Shown here one piece after another: positions 10,598 to 21,298 of a DNA stretch of 64,000 nt (within the stretch, counting starts at the first letter, position 1; each line of letters opens with the position of its first letter). This stretch comes from Pseudomonas sp. RIT409 (GTDB lineage Bacteria; Pseudomonadota; Gammaproteobacteria; Pseudomonadales; Pseudomonadaceae): contig NZ_QARE02000006.1 in NCBI RefSeq assembly GCF_003052515.2, positions 186,001 to 250,000 on the forward strand. Reading direction: 5' to 3'. The notes beneath the pieces are model-generated. The model worked only from the letters and a program-made list of their open reading frames with translations, did not search any database and had not been told where the DNA came from. A program made the position numbers and the translations under genes.

Positions 10598-10683
10598 GTA
10601 GAAGCGCGCATGCCCGCGAAGGGTTGTGTCAGGTGGCATATTTGCCAACAGACATCCCCTACCGCGGGCAAGCGCGCTCCTAC
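10598..10683. repeat. REPIN, partly degenerate left arm
   Basis: The left end reads GTAGAAGCGCGCATGCCCGC (two changes from the local consensus) and the right end GCGGGCAAGCGCGCTCCTAC. It lies between the convergent cadR and katA ends. Confidence 0.9.
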
Positions 10684-10693
10684 AAATTAGGCG

Positions 10694-12142
10694 TTAAGCG
10701 GCGTGAATACGTTCCACGGCTTCGGTCACACCTGCGCCGTACTCCGGGTCAGCCAGTGTGCAGTGCTTGATGTGCAGCGCGATGATGGGCGCCGACACGC
10801 CGCGTAAGGCACGGGCAGTATTATCAAACAGCGACTGCTTTTCTTTCGGCGTCATCTTGCGGAACAGATTGCCCGGCTGCGAGAAGTAATCGTCATCCAC
10901 CCGATGGTTCCAGTGCCCCGCCGCACCTTCGATGGACAAAGGTGGCTCACGGAAATCCGGTTGTTCCTGGAACGCGCCCTTGGTGTTCGGCTCGTAGGAG
11001 GTCATGCCGCCACGGTTGCCATCGATGCGCATCAGGCCATCGCGGTGGTAGCTGTTCACGTGCAATGCAGCCTTGGGCGAGTTGACCGGAATCTGGTGGT
11101 GGTTGACGCTCAAGCGGTAGCGCTGGGCATCGCCGTACGAGAACAGGCGACCTTGCAGCATCTTGTCTGGTGAGAAACTGATGCCAGGCACGACGTTGGA
11201 AGGCGCGAAAGCTGCTTGTTCGACATCGGCGAAGTTGTTCTCCGGGTTGCGGTTGAGCTCGAAATAGCCCACTTCGATCAACGGGTAATCGCCTTTCGGC
11301 CAGACTTTGGTCAGGTCGAACGGGTTGATGTGGTAGGTGCCCGCTTCCTTCTCCGGCATGATCTGCACGAACAATTTCCAGCGCGGGAAGTTGCCCTGCT
11401 CAATGTTGTCGTACAGGTCTCGGTGGTGCGATTCGCGGTCGTTACCCACCAAGGCGGCGGCTTCGGCGTCGGTCAGGTTGGCGATACCCTGCTGCGAGAC
11501 GAAGTGAAACTTGACCCAGAAACGCTCGTGCCGGGCGTTGAGGAAGCTGTAAGTGTGGCTGCCAAAACCGTGCATTTCGCGGTAGCTGCGAGGTATGCCC
11601 CGCTCGCTCATGACCACGGTGACTTGGTGAAACGCCTCGGGCAATTGAGTCCAGAAGTCCCAGTTGTTTTCGGCGCTGCGCATGCCAGTACGCGGGTCGC
11701 GTTTGACCGCGTGGTTCAGGTCAGGAAATTTCAATGGATCACGCAGGAAAAACACCGGCGTGTTATTCCCGACCAGGTCCCAGTTGCCTTCCTCGGTGTA
11801 GAACTTCAAGGCAAAACCACGAATGTCGCGCTCGGCGTCCGCTGCGCCGCGTTCACCGGCTACGGTGGAGAAACGGGCGAACATCTCGGTCTGCTTGCCA
11901 ACCTGCGAGAAGATCTTTGCGCGGGTGTAGCGGGTGATGTCGTGGGTTACGGTGAAGGTGCCGAACGCGCCTGAACCTTTGGCATGCATGCGACGCTCCG
12001 GAATCACTTCACGGTCAAAGTGCGCCAGCTTCTCGAGGAACCACACATCTTGCAGCAGGGCCGGGCCGTGTGGGCCGGCGGTCTGGATGTTCTGGTTATC
12101 GACTACAGGAGCGCCGAAGGCGGTCGTCAATTTGTTGCTCAT
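10694..12142 (-). CDS. katA: monofunctional haem catalase
   Basis: Dismutates hydrogen peroxide in the cytoplasm or periplasm. It is a small-subunit (clade 3) catalase of 482 aa with the catalytic His in [12 protein letters not shown], the distal-pocket Asn in [11 protein letters not shown] and the haem-ligating Tyr in [15 protein letters not shown] 12142 ([10 protein letters not shown]) is preferred over an upstream in-frame start because GGAGAGAA lies just ahead. The symbol is by family similarity; Pseudomonas strains have several catalases. Confidence 0.9.
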   Translation of the reverse strand: MSNKLTTAFGAPVVDNQNIQTAGPHGPALLQDVWFLEKLAHFDREVIPERRMHAKGSGAFGTFTVTHDITRYTRAKIFSQVGKQTEMFARFSTVAGERGAADAERDIRGFALKFYTEEGNWDLVGNNTPVFFLRDPLKFPDLNHAVKRDPRTGMRSAENNWDFWTQLPEAFHQVTVVMSERGIPRSYREMHGFGSHTYSFLNARHERFWVKFHFVSQQGIANLTDAEAAALVGNDRESHHRDLYDNIEQGNFPRWKLFVQIMPEKEAGTYHINPFDLTKVWPKGDYPLIEVGYFELNRNPENNFADVEQAAFAPSNVVPGISFSPDKMLQGRLFSYGDAQRYRLSVNHHQIPVNSPKAALHVNSYHRDGLMRIDGNRGGMTSYEPNTKGAFQEQPDFREPPLSIEGAAGHWNHRVDDDYFSQPGNLFRKMTPKEKQSLFDNTARALRGVSAPIIALHIKHCTLADPEYGAGVTEAVERIHAA

Positions 12143-12370
12143 GCGCGTTCTCTCCGATGGGGTCACTGACGCGGGCGACCTCGTAGGAAGCCGGCCTGAA
12201 TGTCTTGGATGGGGAGAACGATAAGGAAAACCGGAGGCGGACGCTCATTGTGATGCCGCACTGGGTGGATAGAGAGATTTAATTGATTAGCTGATCTTCG
12301 ATAGCCAGCACAAATTCTTAAAGACACTCGAACCTGTAGGCCTTCGCCAACTGTCTCTCACTCCTCCGAG
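12143..12370. other. katA upstream region
   Basis: About 230 bases without a credible gene. The AT-rich part near 12265-12320 is a plausible promoter region for katA. I could not find a convincing OxyR-type tetramer array. Confidence 0.4.
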
Positions 12371-12474
12371 GATCGTTCCCACGCTCCCGCGTGGGAATGC
12401 CGTTTGCGATGCTCTGCATTGCACTGACGCGGAGCCTCAGAGGCTGCGTACCCACGCAGAGCGTGGGTACGATC
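12371..12474. repeat. intergenic GC-rich hairpin repeat, second family
   Basis: Begins GATCGTTCCCACGCTCCCGC and ends GCGTGGGTACGATC, so the ends are inverted copies of each other. It lies between the 3' end of cfa and the promoter side of katA, both read leftwards. Confidence 0.85.
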
Positions 12475-12508
12475 AAACACTGCAGCTTGTGGGAGTGAGG
12501 CGGCGGCC

Positions 12509-13666
12509 TTAGATCTGGCTGCGATGGTACCCATGCGGCACGCCGCCTTTGGACAATACCCATTGCCATAATTGAATGTCCCGTGCTCGGAACGCGCCCG
12601 CGCACGACAACAGGTAGTAACGCCACATGCGATAAAAGCGCTGACCCAATTTTGATTCAAACTCAGGCCAGGCCTTCATGAAGTTGTCATGCCAGGCCAT
12701 GAGCGTCTTGTCATAGTCCGAACCAAAGTTGTGCAAGTCTTCCACTACGAATAAACCGTCCATGGCGTCCCCCATCTGACCTATTGAAGGAAGATCACCG
12801 TTGGGGAATATATATTTATCAATCCACGGGTCAGGATAAGAGTTGCGTTGATTCTTCCCGATGGTATGCAACAGAAACAATCCACCCGGTTTCAAACAGC
12901 GGTGGGCTAACTCCATGTATTCTCGATGATTTTTACGCCCGACATGTTCGAACATGCCCACACTGGCAATGGCATCGAACTGTTCATCGATTTCACGATA
13001 ATCCTGAAAACGAAACTCGAGCGGCAATCCCTTGTAACGCTCCTTGGCCCAAGCGATTTGCTCCTTGGAAATGCTCACACCCACGGCTTCGACACCGTAA
13101 TGCTCGGCGGCATAACTCATGAAACTGCCCCAGCCGCACCCGATGTCCAGCACGCGCATACCCGGTTTGAGTTGCAGCTTGCGGCAGATCAGGTCCAGCT
13201 TGGCGGCCTGAGCCTCTTCCAGGGTCGTCGCATTTTCCCAATACCCGCAGGTATAGGTCATGCGCGAATCGAGCATTTTCGAATAGAAGTCGTTCCCCAG
13301 GTCGTAGTGCACTTCGCCCACGGTCTTGGAGCGCTTGATGTTCTGCCGGTTCATGAACTTCGCCATGAGCGCGTAGAACACCAGACGCACCGGCTTCACT
13401 TCTTCGGTCATGCCGGTTTTCAGCAAACGGTGAAAAAACTCGTCCAGTTGGTCGCTGTCCCACAGCCCGTCCATATACGCTTCGCCCAGTCCAAGGTTGC
13501 CCTGCGCGAATGCTCGCTCGATGACGCCCGGCCCGTTGAAGCGAATGTCGGAGGGTGCGGATCCATTCATCTGGATACCGGCGGCGTTGAGGAGACGAGA
13601 GGCCGTGCGATAAAGCCCGGAGGTGTGATCTGAATAAGTGTCAGTGCTGAAGTTCGTCGTGGTCAT
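12509..13666 (-). CDS. cfa: cyclopropane-fatty-acyl-phospholipid synthase
   Basis: Adds a methylene bridge from SAM to unsaturated acyl chains of membrane phospholipids, typically on entry to stationary phase. It is 385 aa. The N-terminal lipid-binding region carries LGLGEAYMDGLWD, followed by the SAM-binding motif VLDIGCGWGSF and the CFA-type MFEHVGRKNH and LLHTIGKN segments. The predicted start matches the family N-terminus. It ends a few bases before a hairpin repeat. Confidence 0.93.
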   Translation of the reverse strand: MTTTNFSTDTYSDHTSGLYRTASRLLNAAGIQMNGSAPSDIRFNGPGVIERAFAQGNLGLGEAYMDGLWDSDQLDEFFHRLLKTGMTEEVKPVRLVFYALMAKFMNRQNIKRSKTVGEVHYDLGNDFYSKMLDSRMTYTCGYWENATTLEEAQAAKLDLICRKLQLKPGMRVLDIGCGWGSFMSYAAEHYGVEAVGVSISKEQIAWAKERYKGLPLEFRFQDYREIDEQFDAIASVGMFEHVGRKNHREYMELAHRCLKPGGLFLLHTIGKNQRNSYPDPWIDKYIFPNGDLPSIGQMGDAMDGLFVVEDLHNFGSDYDKTLMAWHDNFMKAWPEFESKLGQRFYRMWRYYLLSCAGAFRARDIQLWQWVLSKGGVPHGYHRSQI

Positions 13667-14017
13667 GGAGGGGGCTTTCCAAACGCATGTCAGGCTAAAG
13701 ACTTTTTTGGTAGACCCGGACTATAGAACAAACAATCGCCACAGTTAAACTCAATAAATGCGATCGGCAGATTGAAAATATCTATCAAATCAATTTTGTT
13801 TACCGTGCTGCAAAACAGTTATTACACAGCTGCAACAATCCAATGTTCAGTCGAGTAATTAACAACCTGCAAGAAGGTTTTAACCAGTTAGAACATAGAA
13901 GGTTTGTGCGGTTTTGTCGGCAGACCCCCTGGAGGGTCGAAGGCAGGTCTGATTACACCGCGGCGTGGTGAGCCTGCCCTGTCGAAAGCGGCAGACTCCT
14001 GGCGAGGTCCGTGGCGC
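13667..14017. other. AT-rich region upstream of cfa, with hairpin near the end of thyA
   Basis: No gene seen in 351 bases. On the minus strand CTATAGT at 13726-13720 could be a -10 element of the RpoS-like CTATACT type about 55 bases before cfa; this is weak. CAGACC (13921-13926) and GGTCTG (13946-13951) can pair and may form the transcript end after thyA. Confidence 0.35.
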
Positions 14018-14851
14018 TCAGACCGCCACCGGCGCCTTGATGTTGGGATCGGCGTCGTAACCCACGATTTCGAAATCCTCGAAACGGTAGTCGTAGATGC
14101 TGTCCGGGCGACGCTTGATGTTCAACCGAGGCAGCGGCTTGGGCGTGCGAGTCAGTTGCAGCGCGATCTGCTCTTCATGGTTGGCGTACGCATGAGTGTC
14201 GCCCAGGCTGACGATGATCTCGTGGGGGATCAGATCGCACTGCTGCGCCAACATATGGGTCAGCAGTGCCAACGCAGCGATGTTATACGGCAGGCCCAGG
14301 AATACATCGGAACTGCGGATATACAGTTGCATCGACAGCTTGCCGTCGGCGACGAACGCCTGGTAGAGCAGATGGCAGACCGCAAGCGCCTGGCGCCCCG
14401 CTTTCACGTTTTCCTGAGGCGAGAGTTTCTCGTCCGGCAGGTACTCAGTGTTCCAGCCGTGGAACAGAATCCGCCGACTATTGGGGTTGTTCTTCAGGCA
14501 ATCGACCATGTAGTCGATCTGGTTGATCTTGCCGCCATCCTTGGTTGGCCAGCCAGTCCACTGCGCACCGTAGACCGGGCCGAGGTCGCCCTCTTCGGTG
14601 GCCCACTCATCCCAGATGGTGACGCCGTTTTCGTTCAGCCACCGGGTGTTGGTGTTGCCGCTGAGCATCCAGATCAACTCGTTGGCGATGCTTTTAAAAT
14701 GCAGTTTCTTGGTGGTCAGTAGCGGAAAGCCGTCAGCCAGGTTGTGGCGGATCTGACGGCCGAACACCGCTGTGGTGCCTGTGCCGGTACGGTCGCCTTT
14801 GCGTGTGCCGTTGGCAATGACGTCCTGCAACAGGTCAAGGTATTGCTTCAT
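14018..14851 (-). CDS. thyA: thymidylate synthase
   Basis: Methylates dUMP to dTMP with methylene-tetrahydrofolate. It shows the N-terminal GDRTGTGT phosphate-binding loop, the catalytic Cys in [10 protein letters not shown], and the [14 protein letters not shown] and [10 protein letters not shown] segments. The usual proline before the catalytic Cys is Val, a tolerated change. ATG 14851 (MKQYLDLL) with AAAGAGGG upstream gives 277 aa. It lies 57 bases after lgt on the same strand, the conserved lgt-thyA arrangement. Confidence 0.95.
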   Translation of the reverse strand: MKQYLDLLQDVIANGTRKGDRTGTGTTAVFGRQIRHNLADGFPLLTTKKLHFKSIANELIWMLSGNTNTRWLNENGVTIWDEWATEEGDLGPVYGAQWTGWPTKDGGKINQIDYMVDCLKNNPNSRRILFHGWNTEYLPDEKLSPQENVKAGRQALAVCHLLYQAFVADGKLSMQLYIRSSDVFLGLPYNIAALALLTHMLAQQCDLIPHEIIVSLGDTHAYANHEEQIALQLTRTPKPLPRLNIKRRPDSIYDYRFEDFEIVGYDADPNIKAPVAV

Positions 14852-14908
14852 GCCCAAAGGCCCTCTTTATCGATGAACCGCCAGATGCGCTCACCTGGCG
14901 GTTCAGAA

Positions 14909-15721
14909 TCATGCAGCTGCGTTATTGGCAGCGGGTGCGCGGTGGTACGCCAGCCAGAGCAGTACCAGACCGCCGATGATCATTGGCAGGCTGAGGATCT
15001 GGCCCATGGTGACCCAGCCCCACGCCAGGTAACCCAACTGAGCGTCCGGCACGCGAACGAATTCCACGACGAAGCGGAAAATGCCGTAGAACAGCGCGAA
15101 CATGCCGGAAACCGCCATGGTCGGGCGTGGCTTGCGCGAGAAGAAGTAAAGAATGACGAACAGTGCCACACCTTCCAGCGCGAACTGATAAAGCTGCGAC
15201 GGGTGGCGAGGCAGCTGCGCGGGGTCGCTGTAGGGCGGGAAGACCATCGCCCACGGCAGATCGGTCGGCTTGCCCCACAGTTCACCATTGATGAAGTTAC
15301 CGATACGTCCAGCGCCCAGCCCGATCGGGACCATCGGGGCGATGAAGTCCATCAATTGGAAGAACGACTTGCCATTGCGACGGCCGAACCAGTAAGTGGC
15401 GATCATCACGCCAATGAAGCCCCCGTGGAACGCCATGCCGCCCTTCCACACTTCGAAGATCAGCAGCGGATTGGCGATGTAATTGGGCAGGTCGTAAAAG
15501 AGCACGTAACCCAGTCGCCCACCGACGATTACGCCCATGGCGACCCAGAAAATCATGTCGGAGAGTTTCTCTTTGGTCCAGGTCGGGTCGAATTTGTCGA
15601 GACGACGTGAAGCCAGAAACCAGGCACTGCCGATACCGACCAGATACATCAGGCCGTACCAGTGAATTTGCAGCGGACCGATGGCCACGGCTACCGGGTC
15701 AATCTGCGGGTAAGGCAGCAT
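14909..15721 (-). CDS. lgt: prolipoprotein diacylglyceryl transferase
   Basis: Transfers diacylglycerol to the lipobox Cys of prolipoproteins in the inner membrane, an essential step of lipoprotein maturation. It is 270 aa with about seven hydrophobic segments, the essential MAFHGGFIG motif and the signature [23 protein letters not shown] precedes the ATG. It probably forms an operon with thyA downstream and the TauE-type gene upstream (36-base gap). Confidence 0.95.
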   Translation of the reverse strand: MLPYPQIDPVAVAIGPLQIHWYGLMYLVGIGSAWFLASRRLDKFDPTWTKEKLSDMIFWVAMGVIVGGRLGYVLFYDLPNYIANPLLIFEVWKGGMAFHGGFIGVMIATYWFGRRNGKSFFQLMDFIAPMVPIGLGAGRIGNFINGELWGKPTDLPWAMVFPPYSDPAQLPRHPSQLYQFALEGVALFVILYFFSRKPRPTMAVSGMFALFYGIFRFVVEFVRVPDAQLGYLAWGWVTMGQILSLPMIIGGLVLLWLAYHRAPAANNAAA

Positions 15722-15757
15722 TGCAACTCCTTAAATGGGCGCTCCGAGAGCGACGAA

Positions 15758-16540
15758 TCAAATCAGAAAACTGGTACCGACCACCACCAGCAGCAGTGCG
15801 AACAGTCGTTTCAGCACCCTGGGCGACAGTTTATGCGCCAGTTTCGCACCAAAACGGGCGAAGAACATGCTGGTGAATGCAATACCGATCAGCGCGGGCA
15901 AGTACACGAAACCCAGACTATGCGGGGGCAGCAGGGGATCGTGCCACCCCAGAATCATGAAACCTATGGCGCTGGCGACAGCGATGGGAAAGCCGCATGC
16001 CGACGAGGTCGCCACGGCTTGCTGCATGGTCAGGCTGCGCCAGGTGAGAAACGGCACCGTGAGCGAACCCCCTCCGATGCCAAAAATCGCCGAGGCCCAG
16101 CCGATGACCACGCCTGCCCCGACAAGGCCAGGTTTGCCGGGCACGCCGCGGCTGGCCTTGGGTCTCAAATCCAGCGCCATCTGGATGGCAACCAGGATCG
16201 CGAACACACCGATGATCTTCTGCAGGTGCGGCCCGGCAATGTAGCTGGCCGTCAGCGAGCCGAGCCCCGCACCGATGAGGATGCCGACTGTCATCCAGCC
16301 GAACACAGGCCAGCGCACAGCGCCCATCCGGTGGTGGGCGCGCACGGACTGAATCGACGTGAACACGATGGTTGCCAATGACGTACCCACGGCAAGGTGC
16401 GTCAACACCGAGCTGTCGAACCCTTGCAGCGTAAAGCTGAACACCAGCACCGGCACGATGATGATGCCCCCGCCCACGCCAAACAGCCCGGCCAGCACAC
16501 CGGCGCATGCGCCCAGCGCCAGGTAGAGCAGAAATTCCAT
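15758..16540 (-). CDS. TauE/SafE-family membrane transporter
   Basis: A 260-aa integral membrane protein with about eight hydrophobic segments and the two glycine-rich half-repeats of the family (GLFGVGGGIIIVPVL early, GIGGGSLTVPFL later). Members move sulfite, sulfoacetate or related anions outward, but substrate cannot be read from sequence. GGAGA lies before the ATG. It is the likely first gene of an operon with lgt and thyA. Confidence 0.85.
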   Translation of the reverse strand: MEFLLYLALGACAGVLAGLFGVGGGIIIVPVLVFSFTLQGFDSSVLTHLAVGTSLATIVFTSIQSVRAHHRMGAVRWPVFGWMTVGILIGAGLGSLTASYIAGPHLQKIIGVFAILVAIQMALDLRPKASRGVPGKPGLVGAGVVIGWASAIFGIGGGSLTVPFLTWRSLTMQQAVATSSACGFPIAVASAIGFMILGWHDPLLPPHSLGFVYLPALIGIAFTSMFFARFGAKLAHKLSPRVLKRLFALLLVVVGTSFLI

Positions 16541-16655
16541 GGGGGTCTCCGAAAATCAGTGCGGCAGTTTACCGGAGCGTGCGGCCTGTCTCTAGGTGCG
16601 CGCGATGGATGTGCAGCGGATCTGTGCGTACAGTGGCGGAAAAAAGGAGACCTGC

Positions 16656-17402
16656 ATGTGCCTGATCGTCTTCGCATGGCGCCCTGACCACCCGCAACCT
16701 TTCATCCTCGCTGCCAACCGCGACGAGTTCTATGCCCGCCCGACGCGCCCGCTCGCGCAGTGGGAAGATGCCCCGCACATCTACGCGGGCCGGGATCTGG
16801 AAGCTGGCGGCACCTGGCTGGGCGTCTCCACGGACGGCCGCTTCGCGGCCCTGACCAACATCCGCGACCCTGGCCAGCCCTTGGGGCGTCGCTCGCGCGG
16901 GGAGCTGGTTGCTCATTTTCTGCAGGGCACGCTGTCTGTCGATGATTACCTGCGCGAAGTCGCGGGACGCGCGGCAGAATACAGCGGGTTCAATTTGCTG
17001 GTCGGTGATCGGCATTCGCTGCACTTTCTCAACGCTGTCGACGCCGCGCCTTGTCAACTCGCCCCGGGGGTTTATGGCGTGTCCAACGCCGGCCTCGATA
17101 CGCCATGGCCCAAGCTGCTCAAGGCCAAAGCGGCGCTGTCCGCACACCTGAACGACCCCGAGCCTGAGGCCCTGTTCGACTTGCTCGCAGACGACACGGC
17201 AGCGGCAGACACGGAGCTACCCAACACGGGCGTAGGGTTTGCTACAGAAAAACTGCTGTCCAGCGTGTTCATCGCCAGCCCCAACTACGGAACCCGCGCG
17301 AGCACGGTGTTGATTGTCAGTGCAGACGGGAGCCGGAGGCTGATTGAGCGCAGCTTCGGGCCACATGGTGGGAGATTGGGTGAGGTAAGCCTGCACATCT
17401 GA
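16656..17402 (+). CDS. NRDE-family protein (TANGO2/DUF833-like)
   Basis: A 248-aa protein with the name-giving AANRDEF motif near residue 20, GGTWLGVS and FNLLVGD. ATG 16656 is chosen because AAAAAGGAGA lies ahead; an upstream start at 16596 would add 20 unrelated residues. With this start Cys2 would be exposed on Met removal (MCLIVFAW), matching the N-terminal nucleophile architecture proposed for the family. Eukaryotic TANGO2 is linked to haem and lipid metabolism; the bacterial role is not established. Confidence 0.8.
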   Translation: MCLIVFAWRPDHPQPFILAANRDEFYARPTRPLAQWEDAPHIYAGRDLEAGGTWLGVSTDGRFAALTNIRDPGQPLGRRSRGELVAHFLQGTLSVDDYLREVAGRAAEYSGFNLLVGDRHSLHFLNAVDAAPCQLAPGVYGVSNAGLDTPWPKLLKAKAALSAHLNDPEPEALFDLLADDTAAADTELPNTGVGFATEKLLSSVFIASPNYGTRASTVLIVSADGSRRLIERSFGPHGGRLGEVSLHI

Positions 17403-17431
17403 ATGCACCGCCCCTGTGCATGATCGTTGCA

Positions 17432-17537
17432 TGATCGTTCCCATGCTCTGCGTGGGAATGCATCCTTCGACGCCCTGCGTCGTTGTGGACGCAGAGCGCC
17501 CGGGGCGGCGTTCCCACGCGGAGCGTGGGAACGATCA
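17432..17537. repeat. intergenic GC-rich hairpin repeat, second family
   Basis: Starts GATCGTTCCCATGCTCTGCG and ends CGCGGAGCGTGGGAACGATC, with nested arms around GACGCCCTGCGTC. It lies between the convergent NRDE gene and ptsP. Confidence 0.88.
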
Positions 17538-17573
17538 TCAGAGGGCAAGTGAGTCGTCGAGACTTGTGTGCGA

Positions 17574-19853
17574 TCAATGCCCTTTAACGGACGCCGGATT
17601 GATCATCCGCGACAGCCCGAGGTTCTTCAGCGCCAGTTGCAACGAACTGCTGATGACCTGAGGGTTGTCATTGTTCATCAGTTGCGCCAGCAGTTCCTTG
17701 GCCTTGCTCAGGTTGATCTGACGCAGCATCCATTTCACTTTCGGCAGGTTGGTGGCGTTCATCGACAGGCTATCAAAGCCCATGGCCATCAGCAGCACCG
17801 CCGCCGCCGGATCGCCCGCCATCTCCCCACAAATGCTCACCGGCTTGCCTTCGGCATGGGCGTCGCGCACCACGTTCTGCAAGGCCTGCAGCACCGCGGG
17901 GTGCAAGTAGTCATAGAGATCGGCCACACGCGGGTTGTTGCGGTCCACCGCCAGCAGGTATTGGGTGAGGTCGTTGGAGCCGACCGACAGAAAGTCCACT
18001 TGCCGGGCCAGTTCTCGGGTCTGATAGACCGCCGCCGGGACTTCGATCATCACCCCTACCGGCGGCATCGGCACATCGGTGCCCTCATCGCGCACCTCAC
18101 CCCACGCCCGGTGAATCAGGTGCAAGGCCTCTTCCGTCTCGTGCGTACCGGAAATCATCGGCAGCAAAATCCGCAGGTTGTTCAAGCCTTCACTGGCCTT
18201 GAGCATCGCCCGGGTCTGTACGAGGAAGATTTCCGGGTGGTCGAGGGTGACTCGAATGCCGCGCCAACCCAGGAACGGGTTGTCTTCTTTGATGGGAAAG
18301 TAAGACAGCGCCTTGTCGCCGCCGATGTCCAAGGTGCGCATGGTCACCGGCAGGGGATGGAAGGCCGCCAGTTGTTCGCGATAGATCGCCAACTGCTCCT
18401 TTTCACTCGGGAACCGCTGGTTGATCATGAAGGGCACTTCGGTGCGGTAAAGGCCGACGCCTTCGGCACCACGCTGCTGAGCGCGGGCAACGTCGGCCAG
18501 CAGGCCGGTGTTGACCCACAGCGGCATCCGATGGCCATCGAGGGTCACGCACGGCAGTTCACGCAACGCGTCGAGACCCTGCGCCAACTGACGCTCTTCC
18601 TCGACCACCACCGAATACTGCCTGCGCAGCGCTTCACCAGGGTTGGTGTACACCTCGCCGTGGTAACCATCGACGATCAGTTCAATGCCATCGACTTTGG
18701 AATACGGCAGGTCAACCGCACCCATGACCGTTGGAATGCCCATGGCCCGGGCCAGAATCGCAACGTGGGAGTTGCCCGAGCCCAACACCGAGACCAAGCC
18801 CACCAGCTTGCCTTCCGGCACTTCCCCGAGCATCGCAGGTGTCAGCTCCTCGCTGACCAGAATGGTATTGTCCGGATAGACCAGCGCCTGTTGGCGCTCT
18901 TCCTGAAGGTACGCCAGCAGACGGCGCCCGAGGTCTTTCACGTCAGAAGCCCGCTCGCGCAGGTAATCGTCGTCCATCAGTTCGAAACGATTGACGTGCT
19001 CGTTGACCACCGAGCGCAACGCGCCCTGCGCCCACTGGCCGGTCCTGATGACGTTCTTGACCTCACTGCCCAGCGAGGCATCGTCGAGCATCATCAGGTA
19101 GACATCGAACAGCGCTCGCTCTTCAGGACGCAACTGTGTCGCCAACTTCGCCGAAAGCGTGCGCATGTCGGCGCGAACACCTTCCAGCGCATTTTTGAAG
19201 AGCTGAATTTCGGCCTCGATGTCGGTGACCGTCTTGTCCGGCACCACATCCAGATCCGCTGGCGGCAGGACCACCAACGCCGTGCCTACCGCAGCGCCCG
19301 GCGAACCGGCCACGCCGACGAACTTGGTTTCCTGGATGCCCTTGCCTTGCCGCCCCAGGCCACGGATCGAACCTGTGGCCTCAGCATGAGCGATGACGCC
19401 CGCGAGCTGGGCGCTCATGGTCACCAGAAACGCCTCTTCCCCTTCGTCGAACTGGCGACGCTCCTTTTGCTGGATCACCAACACCCCGACCACGCGCCGG
19501 TGGTGGATGATCGGCGCGCCGAGGAAGGAGGCATAGCGCTCCTCGCCCGTCTCGGCGAAGTAACGATAACGAGGGTGATCGGCGGCGTTTTCCAGGTTCA
19601 GCGGCTCTTCTCGCGTGCCGACCAGGCCGACCAGGCCTTCATTGGGGGCCATGCTGACCTTGCCGATCGAGCGCTTGTTCAAGCCCTCGGTGGCCATCAG
19701 CACGAAACGATTGGTTTCGGGGTCGAGCAAATAGACCGAGCAGACCTGGCTGCCCATGGCCTCTTTGACGCGTAACACAATAATCCCCAACGCCGCCTTG
19801 AGATCCTTGGCGGAGTTAACTTCCTGGACGATCTTGCGCAGCGTATTGAGCAT
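17574..19853 (-). CDS. ptsP: phosphoenolpyruvate-protein phosphotransferase of the nitrogen PTS (EI-Ntr)
   Basis: First phospho-carrier of the nitrogen-related PTS; it passes phosphate from PEP to NPr, linking nitrogen status to regulation. It is 759 aa: N-terminal GAF domain (about 1-150), EI-type N-domain, the phospho-His in GSGNSHVAILARAMG, then the PEP-binding TIM barrel with LRTEVPFM, GWRGIRVTLD, SVGSNDLTQYLLAVDR and the catalytic Cys in SICGEMAGDP. It starts 21 bases after rppH, the arrangement also seen in enterics (rppH-ptsP). Confidence 0.95.
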   Translation of the reverse strand: MLNTLRKIVQEVNSAKDLKAALGIIVLRVKEAMGSQVCSVYLLDPETNRFVLMATEGLNKRSIGKVSMAPNEGLVGLVGTREEPLNLENAADHPRYRYFAETGEERYASFLGAPIIHHRRVVGVLVIQQKERRQFDEGEEAFLVTMSAQLAGVIAHAEATGSIRGLGRQGKGIQETKFVGVAGSPGAAVGTALVVLPPADLDVVPDKTVTDIEAEIQLFKNALEGVRADMRTLSAKLATQLRPEERALFDVYLMMLDDASLGSEVKNVIRTGQWAQGALRSVVNEHVNRFELMDDDYLRERASDVKDLGRRLLAYLQEERQQALVYPDNTILVSEELTPAMLGEVPEGKLVGLVSVLGSGNSHVAILARAMGIPTVMGAVDLPYSKVDGIELIVDGYHGEVYTNPGEALRRQYSVVVEEERQLAQGLDALRELPCVTLDGHRMPLWVNTGLLADVARAQQRGAEGVGLYRTEVPFMINQRFPSEKEQLAIYREQLAAFHPLPVTMRTLDIGGDKALSYFPIKEDNPFLGWRGIRVTLDHPEIFLVQTRAMLKASEGLNNLRILLPMISGTHETEEALHLIHRAWGEVRDEGTDVPMPPVGVMIEVPAAVYQTRELARQVDFLSVGSNDLTQYLLAVDRNNPRVADLYDYLHPAVLQALQNVVRDAHAEGKPVSICGEMAGDPAAAVLLMAMGFDSLSMNATNLPKVKWMLRQINLSKAKELLAQLMNNDNPQVISSSLQLALKNLGLSRMINPASVKGH

Positions 19854-19874
19854 GGCTCGGGGTCGAACTCCGTG

Positions 19875-20354
19875 TCAGTCGCGCGACAACAGGCGCGGGG
19901 CAAGCTCTTTGAGTGCGCGGCGATAGACTTCGCGCTTGAATGTCACCACCTGGCCCAACGGATACCAATAACTGACCCAGCGCCAGCCATCGAACTCCGG
20001 TTTACCGGTCAAATCCATCCGCACCCGCTGCTCATTGGAGATCAGGCGCAGGAGAAACCACTTTTGTTTCTGGCCGATGCACAGCGGCTGGCTGTGCGTA
20101 CGCACCAGGCGTTGGGGCAGACGATAGCGTAACCAGCCACGGGTGCAGGCCAGAATTTCGACATCGTGCCGTTCCAGGCCGACTTCTTCATTCAATTCAC
20201 GATAGAGCGCGTCTTCGGGCGTCTCCTGCGGGTTGATACCCCCTTGAGGAAACTGCCAGGCATCTTGGTTGATACGGCGAGCCCATAAAACCTGGCCAGC
20301 ATCGTTTGTCAGAATTATCCCGACATTAGGGCGGAAACCATCGGGGTCGATCAC
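19875..20354 (-). CDS. rppH: RNA pyrophosphohydrolase
   Basis: Nudix hydrolase that removes pyrophosphate from 5'-triphosphorylated RNA and so triggers RNase E decay. The Nudix box is [23 protein letters not shown] (positions about 20276-20195). GTG 20354 ([12 protein letters not shown]) is chosen over an upstream ATG because it matches the family N-terminus, gives 159 aa and has GAGG ahead. Operon with ptsP. Confidence 0.95.
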   Translation of the reverse strand: MIDPDGFRPNVGIILTNDAGQVLWARRINQDAWQFPQGGINPQETPEDALYRELNEEVGLERHDVEILACTRGWLRYRLPQRLVRTHSQPLCIGQKQKWFLLRLISNEQRVRMDLTGKPEFDGWRWVSYWYPLGQVVTFKREVYRRALKELAPRLLSRD

Positions 20355-20519
20355 GGCTACAACCTCGCAAACGCATGTCGTCGCATTGTTCCACAAAGAT
20401 CGTGAAGGCAGCAACGAGGCGCGGGCAGCTTATCGCCACAAGCGCATTAATAGATGCGATCACTTGATGAAACCTCGTATTCTTGTGCTCTTTTTTCAGT
20501 GATTTCAGCGGGTAACCCC

Positions 20520-21176
20520 ATGCGTCTGGCCTTATTCGACCTCGACAACACGCTCCTCGGCGGTGACAGCGACCACGCCTGGGGCGACTACCTGTGCGAA
20601 CGCGGCATTCTCGACGGCGCTGCCTACAAGGCGCGCAACGACGCGTTCTATCAGGATTACCTGGCGGGCACCCTCAACCTGACCGAGTACCTGAATTTCA
20701 GCCTGGAAATTCTCGGACGGACCGAGATGGCCCAACTCGACGAATGGCATTCGGATTTCATGCGCGATTGCGTGGAACCACTGATATTGCCCAAGGCGCT
20801 GGCGTTGATCGCCCAACATCGCGACGCAGGCGACAAGCTGGTGGTCATCACGGCCACCAACCGTTTCGTCACGGCGCCCATCGTGGCCCGCCTGGGCATC
20901 GATACGCTGTTGGCGACGGAGTGCGAGCAGGTCGAGGGGCGTTACACCGGGCGCACCACCGACGTACCCTGCTTCCGCGAAGGCAAGGTCACGCGCCTGA
21001 ATCGCTGGATCGAGGAAAATGGCTTCACGCTGGAGGGCAGCTATTTCTACAGCGACTCGATGAATGACCTGCCGTTACTGGAATGCGTGGCCAACCCAGT
21101 GGCCGTCGACCCGGATGAAAAACTGCGCGCCGAAGCGACTCGTCGCGGCTGGCCGGTCATTTCGCTGCGCGATTGA
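20520..21176 (+). CDS. HAD-superfamily IB phosphatase (SerB-like)
   Basis: A 218-aa HAD hydrolase with motif [13 protein letters not shown] at the extreme N-terminus, motif II VITATN, and the acidic motif [13 protein letters not shown], all of subfamily IB. It acts on small phosphorylated metabolites; related Pseudomonas proteins have been linked to phosphoserine or histidinol phosphate, and the sequence does not decide between them. ATG 20520 places motif I at the usual distance from the N-terminus. Divergent from rppH. Confidence 0.82.
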   Translation: MRLALFDLDNTLLGGDSDHAWGDYLCERGILDGAAYKARNDAFYQDYLAGTLNLTEYLNFSLEILGRTEMAQLDEWHSDFMRDCVEPLILPKALALIAQHRDAGDKLVVITATNRFVTAPIVARLGIDTLLATECEQVEGRYTGRTTDVPCFREGKVTRLNRWIEENGFTLEGSYFYSDSMNDLPLLECVANPVAVDPDEKLRAEATRRGWPVISLRD

Positions 21177-21182
21177 AAGCGT

Positions 21183-21246
21183 TCGCGGGCAAGTGCGCTC
21201 CTACAAGATGCCCTTTCACCTATAGGAGCGCGCTTGCCCGCGACGG
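21183..21246. repeat. REPIN in inside-out orientation
   Basis: CGCGGGCAAGTGCGCTCCTA comes first and TAGGAGCGCGCTTGCCCGCG second, so the two REP units face the opposite way from the other copies, with a short 18-20 base centre. Confidence 0.88.
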
Positions 21247-21298
21247 CGATCATATACACGCCTGCCACCGGCAAGCCGTCTGCTGCGAATAGGGAGCA

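Noticed and set aside
12143..12370. OxyR site before katA
   Set aside because: An AT-rich stretch with two GATAG words suggested it, but the four-tetramer spacing does not fit.
17568..19775. 735-codon open frame on the + strand
   Set aside because: It lies opposite ptsP, which has full EI-Ntr motifs. The predicted protein is rich in His, Gln and Arg with no domain, as expected for the antisense of a GC-rich gene.
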